DNA from: Narthecium ossifragum
Taxonomy: Eukaryota > Streptophyta > Magnoliopsida > Dioscoreales > Nartheciaceae
Reading direction: 5' to 3'
DNA length: 64,000 nt
NCBI GenBank assembly: GCA_963920575.1
Contig: OY986970.1
Coordinates: 139,001-203,000 of the forward strand
Of this stretch, positions 20,701-31,625 are shown piece by piece. Position numbers and translations under genes: made by a program. Below the pieces are notes generated by a model that saw nothing but the letters and a program-made list of their open reading frames with translations, ran no database searches and had not been told where the DNA came from. Numbering within the stretch: the stretch's first letter is position 1; every line of letters starts with the position of its first letter.

Positions 20701-22864
20701 CACCACAGCCTCCTTGATAGCCTGAGCCCCAGATGGCTCATCTATTGTTTCCATGGGTATGGCTTGACTACGAGCCACCGTTGTTGACGCCTTAAGGCAA
20801 GACGAAGCACGATGACCAAAGCAGTCACATGCCGCGCATATCACCATGTTTTCATAGACAAACGGCTGCTCGAAGCTTGAGGCGCCTCTCCCCACAACGT
20901 CACCCAATCTCGCTGGAACAGAGGTGTCAATCTCCACATAAACTCGCGCGTAGCGGCTCCTGTCGGCAAAGGTGGTCGAGGCATCCACAGCCAGGAGGGT
21001 TCCAGCTCTAGCAACAACGGATCTCAGGGCTTCTCTTTCAAAGAATTCAAACGGAAGATCGGGTAGGCGCATCCAGACCGGTACCAGCTTGAAAGCCTCA
21101 GCAGAAGGCCTGAAGCAATCACGCCAGCGCAGAAGAGACAAGATCTTATCGTCGACCAGCCATGGACCTCCGGTGAGGATTTGAACAAGATCTTTCTCAT
21201 TCCCAAATTTGAACGCAAAGACGCCGTCCACTCGATCAGTGACCAGGAAGGGATCCTTGGTTCGCCAGAGATAAGACAAACGCCGGCGAAGGAATTCAAC
21301 ACCAACTCTGCCACCCACAAAACGCCCGAACAAGGTATGATTCCACCGCTCCCGTCCTCGCCGCAAGACCTCAAGCTCCACGATGACTGGGTCGTCTCCA
21401 TTCAAGCGCCGTATCTTTTGCAGAACAGCTTCTGGGATGCGGTCTTGGAACGGCTCTCGTTGGCTGGCGACCCTCGCCCAGGAGGTTGCTATGCCTGGTT
21501 TAACCGCCGCACCATTCCAAGCATTCTTTGGTGGATTATGAGAAGAAACTACATCTGGGGGATCAGGTGGGGTGGGCACCGGAGGGTGCACAGGGACACT
21601 CACCCGTGGGTGAGCAGCAGAGCACTCCATTCATTAATGTCAGGAATTCAAAAGGAACAAAAGGACACGTGTATATCCTTTCGAGAATGTAGCTACTTGT
21701 TCATTGGCAGGACAGAAATCTATCTGAACCTTTTGCTCCTGAACTGAACAATTTGGAGAATCACGAGGACAAGGGTGCAGAAGTATGATACTAAATTCAA
21801 AACCGTCGCTCCTGTTTCTGTCTAATTATTGCAGCTAGCTAAGCAAAGAAGAGGATCTGCTTTTTTTGGACACTAGGCTTTTAGCAATCCTTCCTCAATG
21901 GTTATTGGGTTTAGTAAGCTTGGATTCATGGTCTACTGGTGTATGCTATACACCACTTTGAGTTGCTTTTATAATCTCTGAGAGGCGTTTTTCACATTTC
22001 TGCATTTATGAGTCCAAGTTTGTTAGGATATGACCTCTGAGGAGAACCATAGTCTCAATGGATTTCTCTTCAGAATATGTACATTTACTTCCGTCCTAAT
22101 TTTTATTAGGGATTCAAAAGGTTTCAGATGATCCTTTTTGACTGGATTGAGAACTCTATCAGTTACATGGATTTAGTTCAATGTGTTGCTGATTAATTTT
22201 TTCCTTTTTTGTTTTCTTCTGCTTCCACAGGGTTCCATGCAGAGCAGGTATTTGCACAACACCAATTCACGTGACATCTTCGCAGTTGGTTGCAAATGAG
22301 GTATTCCCTCAACCTGTAGTGAAGGCTCTCCTATATCCTGGAGCACTAGCAGATGGTCTCATCAGCAACATGGCCATTCCAAGTTGGGATAATTTGATGC
22401 AAACGTACAACCTTACTGAAGCAAAAAATGCTTCTGCCGTCATTGATCTCCACCATCTAGAGGTATGTGATTCGGCTTTTGTAATGAAAGTATGTCTATT
22501 GCAAGGTGCTGTCCCTTGAATTTTTCACTAAGCTAATAAATTTTATTCTCGTCTTGAACAGGTTCTTGCAGGAAGTTACTTCGCCGTTGCAGGATCCCTT
22601 GCTGGGCTTATAAACCCAGGGAGGATGAGCATGTTTGGTACCCTGCTGATTATATGGGGTTTAGTGAAAGAAGGAATCCTTGGGAAGCCCATAAACAGTG
22701 ATCCAACGAAGTCTGTCTATGTGTATCCTACAATGTTGATCGCATTAATATGTGCAGTCTCGTCTGTGAAGTTCAAAGCAAAGAAGGTTGCAGCAAGAAA
22801 TCAGGCTCAACCTACTGTGACACCATTGCAGAGCTCAACGAAGTCAAAGTTGAAACGAAAGTAG
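14765..22864 (+). CDS. Small conserved plant membrane protein (three exons, LINE in intron 1)
   Basis: Exons 14765-14853, 22231-22462 and 22562-22864 join in frame to 207 residues. Exon 1 encodes MATGWTQERIYTIGSRIYF and a hydrophobic run (about residues 15-29) that is a signal anchor or first membrane segment. Exon 2 opens VPCRAGICTTPIHVTSSQ and contains an N-glycosylation-like NLT. Exon 3 contains two more hydrophobic stretches (about residues 112-140 and 159-173) and a Lys-rich tail. Splice sites are TTCAG|GTTTG, CCACAG|G, GAG|GTATG and AACAG|G. I recall this as an uncharacterised plant membrane-protein family (possibly the At1g80200 group); no function is known to me. Intron 1 is 7,377 bp because a 6-kb LINE sits inside it in antisense orientation; whether splicing is still efficient cannot be told. 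Confidence 0.88.
15715..19791 (-). pseudogene. LINE ORF2: endonuclease - reverse transcriptase - RNase H, broken
   Basis: Pieces in order on the minus strand: 19791-19519 (start of the AP-like endonuclease, opening MSRIVAWNCRNLG); 19529-19131 (endonuclease continuation with VMLGDFNV and a WGNRRSGG segment); 19013-17805 (linker and RT with FRPISLCNVAYK); 17940-17587 (RT palm with catalytic LLFADDVLFV); 17406-16174 (thumb and zf-RVT with a C-x2-C...H-x4-C-like pattern); 16155-15715 (RNase H-like RVT_3 with ESDAR). At least two stops and three frame changes separate them. The residue in the palm motif 'IKVDHQAAFDSV' is His where family members have a charged or small residue. Dead copy. Confidence 0.92.
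19798..21630 (-). pseudogene. LINE ORF1: DUF4283 / CCHC zinc-knuckle nucleic-acid-binding protein
   Basis: Reading from 21630 leftwards, 495 codons run to 20143. A frame change near 20140 then connects to a further 112-codon stretch ending at 19798, just six bases before ORF2 begins at 19791. About residues 75-230 form a DUF4283-like domain, followed by a CCHC knuckle CAACDCFGHRASSC (about residues 268-281). The remainder is Pro/Ser/Gly-rich. LINE ORF1 proteins bind the element RNA. The late frame change makes this copy probably non-functional, though most of the protein is intact. Confidence 0.88.
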
Positions 22865-23039
22865 GTTCTTTTGCGTCTGAAATGTTTCTTCTTGGGCGCG
22901 GAATGTATTTCAATCTCAAGAATTTCTGGTGCTTTAGTCAAAAATAGGAGGATGAGTTGCTAATTTTCAGTTTGAAGAAGTTCTTTTTGTGATTGCTATC
23001 TTTTTGGTTCCTTCTCAAGACCACCCCGCAATTCCATCA

Positions 23040-25075
23040 GCTATAGTATTACAAGTCTCGGGAATATACAAAAAAAGACAACAAAGTCAAAATTCAAAAA
23101 CTCTTTTCAAATATTCCTCGCTATCGGCTCCACCTCCATTGGCCTAACCCTGAGACCATTCATGATTTGCATAACCACCAAGGAATCCGAGCACCCCCTC
23201 TCCTTTAGAGTGCCTCAATGCCATCTCCATAGCCAACAGTTCCGCAAACAAAACAGAAGTCTCCATAGCCAGCAATTCTACAAACAAAACAGGAGCCGCC
23301 GCAACCGGCGAGCCCATTGCCCACTGTACCTCATCATTAGGGCACACATAGACGGCACTAACCGCAACAATCCCAGATCTCAGATCAAAAGCAGCCTCAA
23401 CTTGCACAACACTCCCTTGCGGCCTTGGTTCCCTCTGCACCTTGTCAGACCTCTTACAGAACTCATGCGACTGCCTCGGTATTCTACGACGCAACACCTC
23501 CGCTGTCTCTCCTCCCTTGCCAAAAATAATCTGTTTCCTATCCTTCCACATAATCCAAGCCGCATAACCTATAAAAGTCTTCATAGCTTTCACGCGGCCA
23601 TGGCTTGATGAGAAGAACAAAATTCCCATCCTCTCCTCTTGTCCCCCAGCAAGCCTTGACAACTATTCATCGGCAACAATTGAGGCAAAAATATGATGGG
23701 TAACTTGGCATTCAAAAGTAGCATGGCGAATGGTTTCCGGGGTTTGATGGCACCTCGAACAATCACGTTCGGATGCTCTGCAAAATCTCCAAAGACTCTC
23801 CCTCACCGACAGTCTCCTATGCAATACTTTCCAAAGAAAGTGCCGAACCCGTGGCCCAACTGGCAGCCTCCAAACCATGCTCCATCGCTCATCCAAGCTT
23901 TGATCCTCCACATGCCTTCCTACTAGATAAGTATAGGTTGATTTTGTAGTGACCTCCCCTCCAAGAGCCCAACGAACCCGATTGTTTCTAGCAACATGAA
24001 TCTAGATAGATCTTTGAAGCATAGAAGGGTGAAGGTGATCCGTTGTCCCCTTACCTCTTCTTGGTTGTACAAGAGGTGATGTCCCGTGCTCTTAAGGATC
24101 GGTGTGAAGGGTTGGAGGGCTTGCATTTTCGAGAATCGGATTTATCGATCTCTCATCTCATATATGCCGATGATTGCCTCTTTGTTACAAAGGCTACATG
24201 TGTGGAGGCTCATAAGCTTAAATAGAGACTCTCTCTCTTCAAGTCCCTGTCGGGTTTGGAAATGAACCCGACCAAATCTAGTATTCGTTTCTCGCCCGGA
24301 ATCCTTCAAGATAGAAGGTTAACAATTTATAGCATCCTTAGGATTGAGGAAGCGGTTGGCACATGGAATTACCTAGGGGTTCCTTTGAGTGGTAGAAGAA
24401 TTAGAGCCGCGGATTTCTCTTTGGTGTTGGACTCAATGATGGCTAAAGCTCTCTCATGGCAAGGCAAGGCTTTGAGTATTCTGGCTTTTGCTATGGCGAC
24501 CACCAAGGTACCAATTGCGGTTATTAAGCACATGGAGAGAATATATAGGGAGTTTCTTTGGCATGGGCGTAGCTCTGGACTTAGCATCGTTGCATGGAGG
24601 AAGGTTTGTATGCCGCGTGAGGTGGGCGGTTTGGGGGTGAGAGAATTCAAGGAGTGGTAAATAGCACTCAAAATGAGGAGGATGGCTTGCTTTCTTGAGA
24701 CAAAAGATAATGTTTGGAAGAGGCTAGTTGTTACAAAGTACCAATGGGAGGAGATATTGCCTACAACAAGGAACTTGAGACCTTGGTTGGTCTCAATGCA
24801 TTGGAAGACACTATGTCAGGCGACGGATGAACTTAGAGGAGGCCTTGTATGTTCACATGGGGAAAATAACAAGATTAGCTTCTTATATGATATGTGGATG
24901 GATGATGTGGCTCTCAGCAGGAATCCATGCCTCTTGATGGGGACGGGCTAGCAAAGCTGTCATCAGTGACTTTCTTGTTGAGTGGAATTGGAAATCTGAC
25001 AGACTTATTTTGCTTTATTTTAGCACATACCTTCCCCTTGTAGCTAAATTGGTTGATCTGCAAGGCAGTAGATGA
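23040..25075. mobile_element. LINE fragment with inverted 5' part (twin-priming structure)
   Basis: The left part (about 23100-24025) is minus-strand sense and encodes the LINE 3' end: zf-RVT (23911-23663, with C-x2-C-x4-T-I-x2-H) and RNase H remnants (23662-23144). The right part (about 24030-25075) is plus-strand sense and encodes RT from the GDPLSPYLFLVVQEV motif through IYADDCLFV, with breaks near 24226 and 24660, up to the region just before zf-RVT. So the two halves abut head to head, with the RT end at the inner junction (about 24028) and the two segment ends near each other in the element at the outer side. That is the layout expected from twin priming. Several stops show it is old. 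Confidence 0.78.
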
Positions 25076-26996
25076 AACAGGATGATGAGGATTGACTAAC
25101 ATAAGCTAATTTGTTTTAAGTTAAGACGTCACTTTTTGATAGGGACCGAACCCAAGTTGGAGTCTTGTCATAGGAAGAGTCAGGTTTGAATTTGTCAAGT
25201 AAGAAGTGGGTGTGAGAACGAGTTGAGTTAGAATGGAGTCAGGCTCTGGGCTGGAGCTGAGAGCCTGAGACGGCTGAGAGTCAGGTTGGAAGCCTTACTG
25301 GGAGGTGAGTCATGTAGCAATCTGAGGCTAGGATTTCGGTATTCCTAGGATCTGCTTTCCAGCTATCCTAGGAATAATAATAATGTTCGCTTCCACTACG
25401 AATTTTCTGCGGAATCCTGGGACGTTCCATTTGTGGGAACTGGGAAGATGGCACATCATCTTTGTGCAAACACCACAGCCACCAATCTAATCTTTGTGTT
25501 TGTTAGAATAAGTTGTAGTAGATCAGCTTCATCTGATAAGGGTTGTCACCATCTAACCAGGTCAGCTTCAGCTCTCGATGGGGGATGGGATGGCTTCCTA
25601 GAATTTGTTGTCACGGTAGCACATTCTGGTCTATTTCAGCAGTTGGCCTGGGGGCCGAGGCTAGGCAAGAGAAGCAAAGAGGCCATGCTCTTGCTCTATC
25701 AAGATACAAAATCAGACAAATTCCAAAACAACAACACTAGAAACTATATATATATATATCTCCTCTGCCTGACTGCCTCTCCTCAATACGATAACAATGA
25801 ACTTATCCATTAAAATTGTTATCATCATCGATCTCTTGTCCCCAATATTGATTGATTGATCTGTCTATCGTACCATGTCACTCTTTACGTACTTCACATG
25901 TGAATTGTGATGTCGATCGATCATTGTTTCTTATTTCCACAAGCCTCACCACATTTACCTACCTAGTCCTGAATTTGTGGCTGCTTGGCTTCTTCTTCTT
26001 CTTCTTCTTCTTCTTCTTCTTCTTTTTCTTCTTCTTCTTCTTCTTCTTCTTTTTCTTCTTCTTCTTCTTCTTCTTCTTCTTCTACCGCAATTGTTAACTA
26101 TTTATTTTATCAAACTTTATTTTATCAAACTTCACTGCGACAATATACTATATACATATAGCAACTAAACTTTCCATGAATCTTTTGCGTTTGTCAAATT
26201 CTACCGCAATTGTTAACTATTTATTTTATCAGGAGGCCATGCCCGAACGGCTAACAGAATTATGGAGACCGACGACCTCATCAAGTTGACTTAGCAAATT
26301 GAGTACATAGACACTCATCCTACTAAACATTCATATATTCCTCACACAAGATGGGGCTGATGGAGGAGGGGCGGCGGCTATTTATATATAATTAATTAGG
26401 ACATAATCAGCAAATTAATATCTAATATATCCATGTCCATGTGAGTGAGGCACTCAGTCTCAGGCCATACCTATCATCATATCAATCATTGTATCCACCA
26501 ACCCCCACCTGGACCCCACTAACCAAGAATCCAATGTTGAATCATCATCTAAATCGAAGACGGTGGCACCCGGTAAATAAACGTGATCCATCATCACCAT
26601 ACTTATCCTCCTTAATTTTGTCATCCTACGTACAGACATGTCACCTCGCAACACCACCTCATTGATATCATCAAATTTACAATTTATATATATAAATTTC
26701 TCAAAACTTATTAAATTTTATATTAGTATCCAAGTTTTTGACTATATCATTCTAATCATTCAAAACACAGCAAAATTTTCACAAAAAGTTTTGATTGATA
26801 AGATTTTCTTTGATTTCGTCTAATAAGTTAATAGAGTTAGTGTCATATTAAGTCCCTTCTATTTCTTGATTTTCGCCTGATAAATATACTAACATCTATA
26901 GAGAGATCAGATCAGATCCACCATAAATACAGGGACAAAAGGAATAGAGATCGATAATTATTACTCTAAGCTTGTTATAAAACATTAATAAAAATA
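25076..26996. other. Intergenic with TTC microsatellite; no gene seen
   Basis: Includes (TTC)n at 25990-26083 and a direct repeat of about 30 bp, TTCTACCGCAATTGTTAACT plus following bases, at about 26081-26113 and 26199-26232. No reading frame here has a recognisable domain. Confidence 0.6.
25990..26083. repeat. (TTC)n microsatellite
   Basis: About 94 bp of TTC trinucleotide repeat with three TTT interruptions. Confidence 0.93.
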
Positions 26997-28119
26997 GAAA
27001 AATGGTTGCTAGCCAACGGTCCTTTTAGTTGGCTATCAGTCAACCTTACGTGGCTATCCTGGATGGTCGACACATGACCATCTAATTTTCAAATCCCCAC
27101 CTATATAGATAGACCCGTTAACGTGTTCGACCCGTTAACCCATCACCCCTTTTCCTTCATTCACCCGCCGGCCCTCCTCCACCAATCACCCCTTCTCTTT
27201 ATCCGGTCGAACCTCCTCCTCCGATCTAGGGCATGAGCCGGCTCTCCTCTCCTCTCCTCCACCTATCTCCCCTTCTCATTCCTTCTCCCGCCGGCTCTCC
27301 TCTCCTCCACCGATCTCCCCTTCTCCCGACGGCCAAACCTTCCATCGATCTAGGCATCGATCTCCACGTAACCTCCTCCAAAGATCCAGGCAACACCAAA
27401 ATTCCGGCTCCTCCTCGTCGGCCCACCTCCGTCTGAGCTTCCTCAACCGCCCACGATCTCACTAACCTCCGTCGATGCACCTCCAATGCCGCCAAAGAAG
27501 AAGATGGCCATTAGGCCAGCCAAAACCTCCAAGGCTGGCACTTCCACCTCTCTATCGGCACAAAGGCTGGTGCTTCCTCCACAAAAGCAAGTGCTTCCTC
27601 CTCCAAGGGTGCTTCTTCATCACAGGCTGGTGGATCTTCTCCTCCTCCCCCACCACCGAGCAAGCGCGCCCCCCCTTTCGAGCCCGATGGTAACGACCTC
27701 GATCCCGCCTTTATTGATCGCTCTTTTGAGTTTGAATTCCAATTTGACATCGAGTTTTTCCGTAGTCACTAACGAGCAGAGCCGGCGGGGGAAGGAGAAG
27801 GGGAGATTGGTGGAGGGGAGCAGAGCTGGCGGGAGAAGGAGAAGCGGAAATCGGTGGAGGAGAGCACCGTTGGTGAGAAGGGGAGATCGGCGGGAGAAGG
27901 AGAATGGGAGATCAGTGGAGGAGAGCCCGCGGGGCAAGGAAGGAGAAGGAAGGAGAGAAGGGGTGATGGGTTAACGGGTCAAAATCATCTTAACGGGTCT
28001 ATCGGATGATAGGGATTTCAAAATTAGATGGACACGTGTTGGCCATCATGAATGCCATATAAGATTGGCTGATTGCCAACGTCACCTAAGGTCGGCTATC
28101 TACCACACTCATAAAAATA
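26988..28119. mobile_element. Non-autonomous Mutator-like element (MULE) with 9-bp TSD
   Basis: The element spans 26997-28110 (1,114 bp) and is flanked by the identical 9-mer ATAAAAATA at 26988-26996 and 28111-28119, the target size typical of Mutator transposons. The ends are long imperfect inverted repeats: the left begins GAAAAATGGTTGCTAGCC and the right (inverted) begins GAGTGTGGTAGATAGCC. Similarity continues through GACCCGTTAACCCATCACCC (about 27128-27147, and inverted at about 27960-27980) and into purine/pyrimidine-rich tandem units of the type CTCTCCTCCACCGATCTCCC on both sides. No transposase is encoded. The GC-rich centre contains an open frame (27486-27974) of unclear origin. Confidence 0.85.
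27486..27974 (+). other. GC-rich open frame inside the MULE, possible captured sequence
   Basis: A 162-codon frame beginning MPPKKKMAIRPAKTSKAGTS, Ser/Pro/Arg-rich, running into the right inverted-repeat tandem units. Because its 3' half is terminal-repeat DNA it is not a normal gene. The central part (about 27486-27770) is not part of the inverted repeats and might be captured host DNA, as in Pack-MULEs. I recognise no source gene. Confidence 0.35.
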
Positions 28120-28772
28120 ATAACATACCTGTCTCCGTTTCTGATGGTGGGGTTTTGGCTGCAGGGGCGGTCCCTACGGTAGAGAGCCCACGACCACGAC
28201 GGGTCTTTGTCTTCCGAGCTGGCCGGCAGACGTACATGCATATAAAATCTTTGTATATATGATTTCAATTAATTGGACTAGTTTTGGTCAAAGTGATTCA
28301 AAAGAATATCTTTCTGGTGATGTATTATTTACAGGGTAGTATACAGATTAGAGAGTAGCTGGAAAAGTCGGTGGGATATACCTCAATCAATAATTCGTCT
28401 TCTTGACTGATCTACCTAAGATCCTGCAGGGAGAGCCTGAGATCTTGTTTTCACTGAATCAAGCTGTAATGATTGCTTGGGGGATAGGTGAGATAAGGGA
28501 TTTTGGTGTTTTGGGATTAAGTAGTGAATAAAACCCTCTTATCCCCCACCCCCGATCAAACGGTGCCTCATGGATTCAAGACATGAGCGTTGTCCACCAC
28601 CTTGTGTTCTTCAGGGATGAGAGAGAGAGAGAGAGAGAGAGGGGTCCAGGAGTGAGTGAGTTAGAGATCCAGTTAGACATATGCCCCGTGTTGAATTCTG
28701 GGCAGGTGTTGTGGTAATTGATGCGTGCGTACGTATATGATATAGGTGATCTTGAGATTTAATTTTCCCAAG
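28111..28772. other. Upstream region of racemase gene, GA repeat
   Basis: Contains a (GA)n tract at about 28619-28642, and a GGGGATAGGTGAGATAAGGG / CCCTCTTATCCCCCACCCCC pair at about 28479-28550 that could be the ends of a small MITE. No gene was seen before 28773. Confidence 0.5.
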
Positions 28773-29598
28773 ATGTTTGATGGAAGCATACTCATAAGCA
28801 TGTCTCAGTACTACAGCCTCAACCTCAACCTTCCATTGCATCTCATCGGGGTTGGGGGTACTGTAAACAACCATAGGTCTTCCCATCCTAAATCGCGACC
28901 TTCAAATTCTTTTCTCAGCAGCAGCAGCAGCTCAAAACACTCATCTGTACTCCTACAGAGTGATGAAAGGAGGCAGGGCAATCTCGTTGAGTCCAGCACC
29001 TCCTCCTCTGGAAGTCGGTCCACTACTGGCCTTGCAGCCAATACTATTGGTGTCATAGGAGGAGGGCTATCACCATTCTCCACGCTCGGTTTCTTGGAAA
29101 AGCTTGTTGCTTGGAGTTCTAAAGATGGAGAAGAGGGTCTCCCTTTCATTGTTTGCAGTGAACCGGCTTTGAGCAAATTGTTGTCCATCGGCGAAGGTAG
29201 TTCACCCGGCCTTCCCCGCCAAAACCCAGCTAATTATAAGCCCCAATATGACTCTACTCGTATTGTGGAGATTCTGCGGAGCAAAAGGCTCTTCTTAGAG
29301 AGATCTGGAGCTCGTTGCATTGTCATGCCCTGCCATATCTCGCATTCATGGTTCGAGGAAGTAGCTGATGGCTGCTCCGTACCTTTTCTTCATATCGCTG
29401 AATCTGTTGCAACGGAGCTCAAGGATGCAAAATTGAGGCCTATTGCAACTGGAAGTCGCTTGAGTATTGGAGTTCTGGCAACAAGTGCCATACTTAGTGC
29501 TGGCTTTTATCAGGAGAAACTCCAGAACCAGGTAGAACGACATCTCTCCCATCTAGATACATGGCCTCTGGGTATTGTTTCTAGAGGTTTCACTCAAT

Positions 29599-29648
<50 letters not shown>

Positions 29649-30423
29649 CTCTCTCAAATATATCTTATCTATGGAACTCTGTTTCTGCGAGCGTACGTCC
29701 CCTGTTAATTTTTCTAGCTGTTTTAACAAAGAAAAAGGCCACCCACATAGCTTATTAATTTTCTTCGTGATCAACTCTTTCCAATTGAATCCATGATCAA
29801 GTCCTGTCAGCTAGAACTTTTGCAGTAACTTACAATACATAAGTAATATAAATTCTGCGAATTTAGTTATGAGACGCTCTGCAGGCTTCTGAAACTCTAG
29901 AAAAGTGGAGAATTAGTATACAAAGTCGACCCCTAATGCTCAGTAAGAGAGTCAAATGCATACATTCATTTTGTGGGGGGGAAAAAAGAAATTCTTATAT
30001 CAATCAATCCTTGTTGCTACTTATGTGCATATGTATATCAGTTCAAGCATATGACTGACAAAGGCCAATTATTTGGTTTGGATCATATTTGTTATATGAG
30101 AGATGCCCTCACGGTTTGAGCAATTTCATGTGCAGGGATTCGAGGTGGTGTTGCCAGATAAGGCAACGATGGAACACACTGTTATTCCTGCGAGTGAGGC
30201 ATACAACCGGAAAGATATGGAAGGTGCAAGAAATCTCTTGAGAATAGCACTCCAAGTTCTTCTGGTGAGGGGTGTTAATACCGTCATCCTTGCCTCCGAT
30301 GACATGCATGGACTCTTACCCCGGGATGATCCACTTCTTAAGAAATTTATGGATCCCATGGACTCTCTGGTAATGTCTACAATACGATGGGCGAAATCAA
30401 CCGAATTCAAGACCGAATGGTAA
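28773..30423 (+). CDS. Aspartate/glutamate racemase family protein (two exons)
   Basis: Exons 28773-29531 and 30136-30423 give 348 residues; the donor is AACCAG|GTAGAA and the acceptor GTGCAG|GG, phase 0. The intron contains a (CT)n tract at about 29606-29640. Asp/Glu racemase-fold landmarks are GVIGGGLSPFSTLGFLEKL (about residues 93-111), the first active-site Cys in VMPCHISHSW (about Cys187), VPFLHIAES, and NTVILASDDMHGLL near residue 307. The second catalytic Cys of PLP-independent two-base racemases is expected there but is Ser/Asp. The first about 85 residues are Ser-rich and may be an organelle transit peptide. The start at MFDGSILIS resembles what I recall of the plant orthologues (At1g15410 type); an in-frame ATG at 28746 is an alternative. 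Activity cannot be assumed. Confidence 0.92.
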
Positions 30424-31240
30424 TGTATATATAGCTCCTAAAGGATGGATGTCATCATATACGTGATGTTTCTGTTGTAAAAAAAAATTCAGCGTGAGTA
30501 CTGCTGTGCTGCTGCTCTCAAGGATGGATTTGGGAGTAGTTCACTAGAATTAATTAATGGATGGGAGGTAGAATGTCCATGTACTATTTTATTTCATGTT
30601 CAGATTGCCAAGGCATATATCTCTACATATTACTTTCACTATAAAGACAATTGTTTTTCAACATTACGACCTTGTATCCATGCTATGATGGATTGCCAGT
30701 CTGAGATTCTTGGTTTCTTGGTAGGGGGATCCCTCAAATTCTTGAACAACTTGCTACTTACGATTAATCCTGAGCCCTTACGACCGTTCAAAGTTCAAAC
30801 GGCAAATACTAAATTCCAGAAAAGTGCGACAACTCTGAATTCAAAAGCTCTTGATGATGACGGTAAAGAATTGTTAGGATACAAGTATATAAAGTTCAAA
30901 TGAAACATATATTTCATACAGAATCCCAAGTCCAGCAACAACGTCTCCGCAAGGAGATTATTTACAGCAGCCAGAGAGACGGTGCTAAGGTATATTCGTT
31001 AATAAGGTAATCCGATTCCCCAGCCAGCATACAATCCGATCCGAATGCATATACGGCTGTGTTTTCGACGGACCACACAAAGTCCTAATCCTAGTTAGCT
31101 AAGTTATTCGTGGAAACTTACTAATTTCGAGTCCTACAAGGAGTCTTCTTCTCACAAGGAAAACAAGGAAAAAGGTCGTCCTTGTCCTACAAGGCTACAA
31201 AGGAATAAGATACCTACTGCTTGTCTGCTTACAAAGATTG
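30424..31240. other. Intergenic between racemase and F-box-like ORF
   Basis: No supported gene. A 72-codon frame at 30685-30903 has no recognisable domain and no context. Confidence 0.55.
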
Positions 31241-31245
31241 CTAGC

Positions 31246-31253
31246 TATAAATA
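31246..31253 (+). promoter_or_regulatory. TATA box of F-box-like gene
   Basis: TATAAATA in the context GCTATAAATACACC, about 97 bp upstream of the start codon at 31350; an excellent match to the plant TATA consensus and spacing. Confidence 0.65.
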
Positions 31254-31349
31254 CACCAAGTTTGTTATGCTTGCACACGCAGTACCACTTCTCCCGAGAG
31301 CCATTATCGATCGAAGACCTGCAGCTACTCTCCTCTTGGATCCGCCGCC

Positions 31350-31625
31350 ATGGCAACAGAGCTCAAGAAGAACTGCGAAAGCACCAGCACCAGCACCAGT
31401 GGAATTCCCACAGAAGTTTTAATGCTGATAGCTCGATTTCTTGACCCGAGTCCCAAGGATGTCGCCAGCTTCAGTGCAGCATGCAAGTCCTGCCGCTGGA
31501 TCGCCGCCGAGGCCCACCTAACGTCGAGCACCAAGCAGAGGAAACCCCGCCGTTGCCGCTTCTATCACGACTCCAAAGCTCCTAGGGCTGCCGATAAGGG
31601 CGGCAGGTGCAAGCGAGGTCGATGA
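31350..31625 (+). CDS. Short F-box-like protein
   Basis: A 91-residue single-exon frame. Residues 19-55 (IPTEVLMLIARFLDPSPKDV, then SFSAACKSCRWIAAEA) match the first two helices of an F-box, which would bind SKP1 in an SCF ubiquitin ligase. No substrate-binding repeats follow; the C-terminal 35 residues are basic (Lys/Arg-rich). It could be a truncated duplicate of a larger F-box gene or a genuine mini F-box protein. A good TATA box upstream supports transcription. An intron leading to further exons cannot be excluded, but I saw none. Confidence 0.6.
   Translation: MATELKKNCESTSTSTSGIPTEVLMLIARFLDPSPKDVASFSAACKSCRWIAAEAHLTSSTKQRKPRRCRFYHDSKAPRAADKGGRCKRGR

Larger units (their letters stand above)
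15659..21694 (-). mobile_element. Near full-length L1-type LINE, inactivated, with target duplication
   Basis: The element (15672-21680, about 6.0 kb) lies on the minus strand within intron 1 of the membrane-protein gene. Its poly(A) end appears as the T run at 15672-15687, and the 5' end is near 21680. The target duplication TCGAGAATGTAGC is present at 15659-15671 and 21681-21693. It encodes ORF1 (zinc-knuckle protein) and ORF2 (endonuclease, RT, zinc-binding region, C-terminal RNase H). ORF2 is broken by a 13-bp tandem duplication (19535-19560), in-frame stops at 19131-19133 and about 19026, and further frame changes near 17.9 and 17.5-17.6 kb. Confidence 0.95.

Noticed and set aside
25852..26168. 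Poly-Phe or poly-Leu frames at 25.9-26.2 kb
   Set aside because: Produced by the (TTC)n microsatellite read in different frames.
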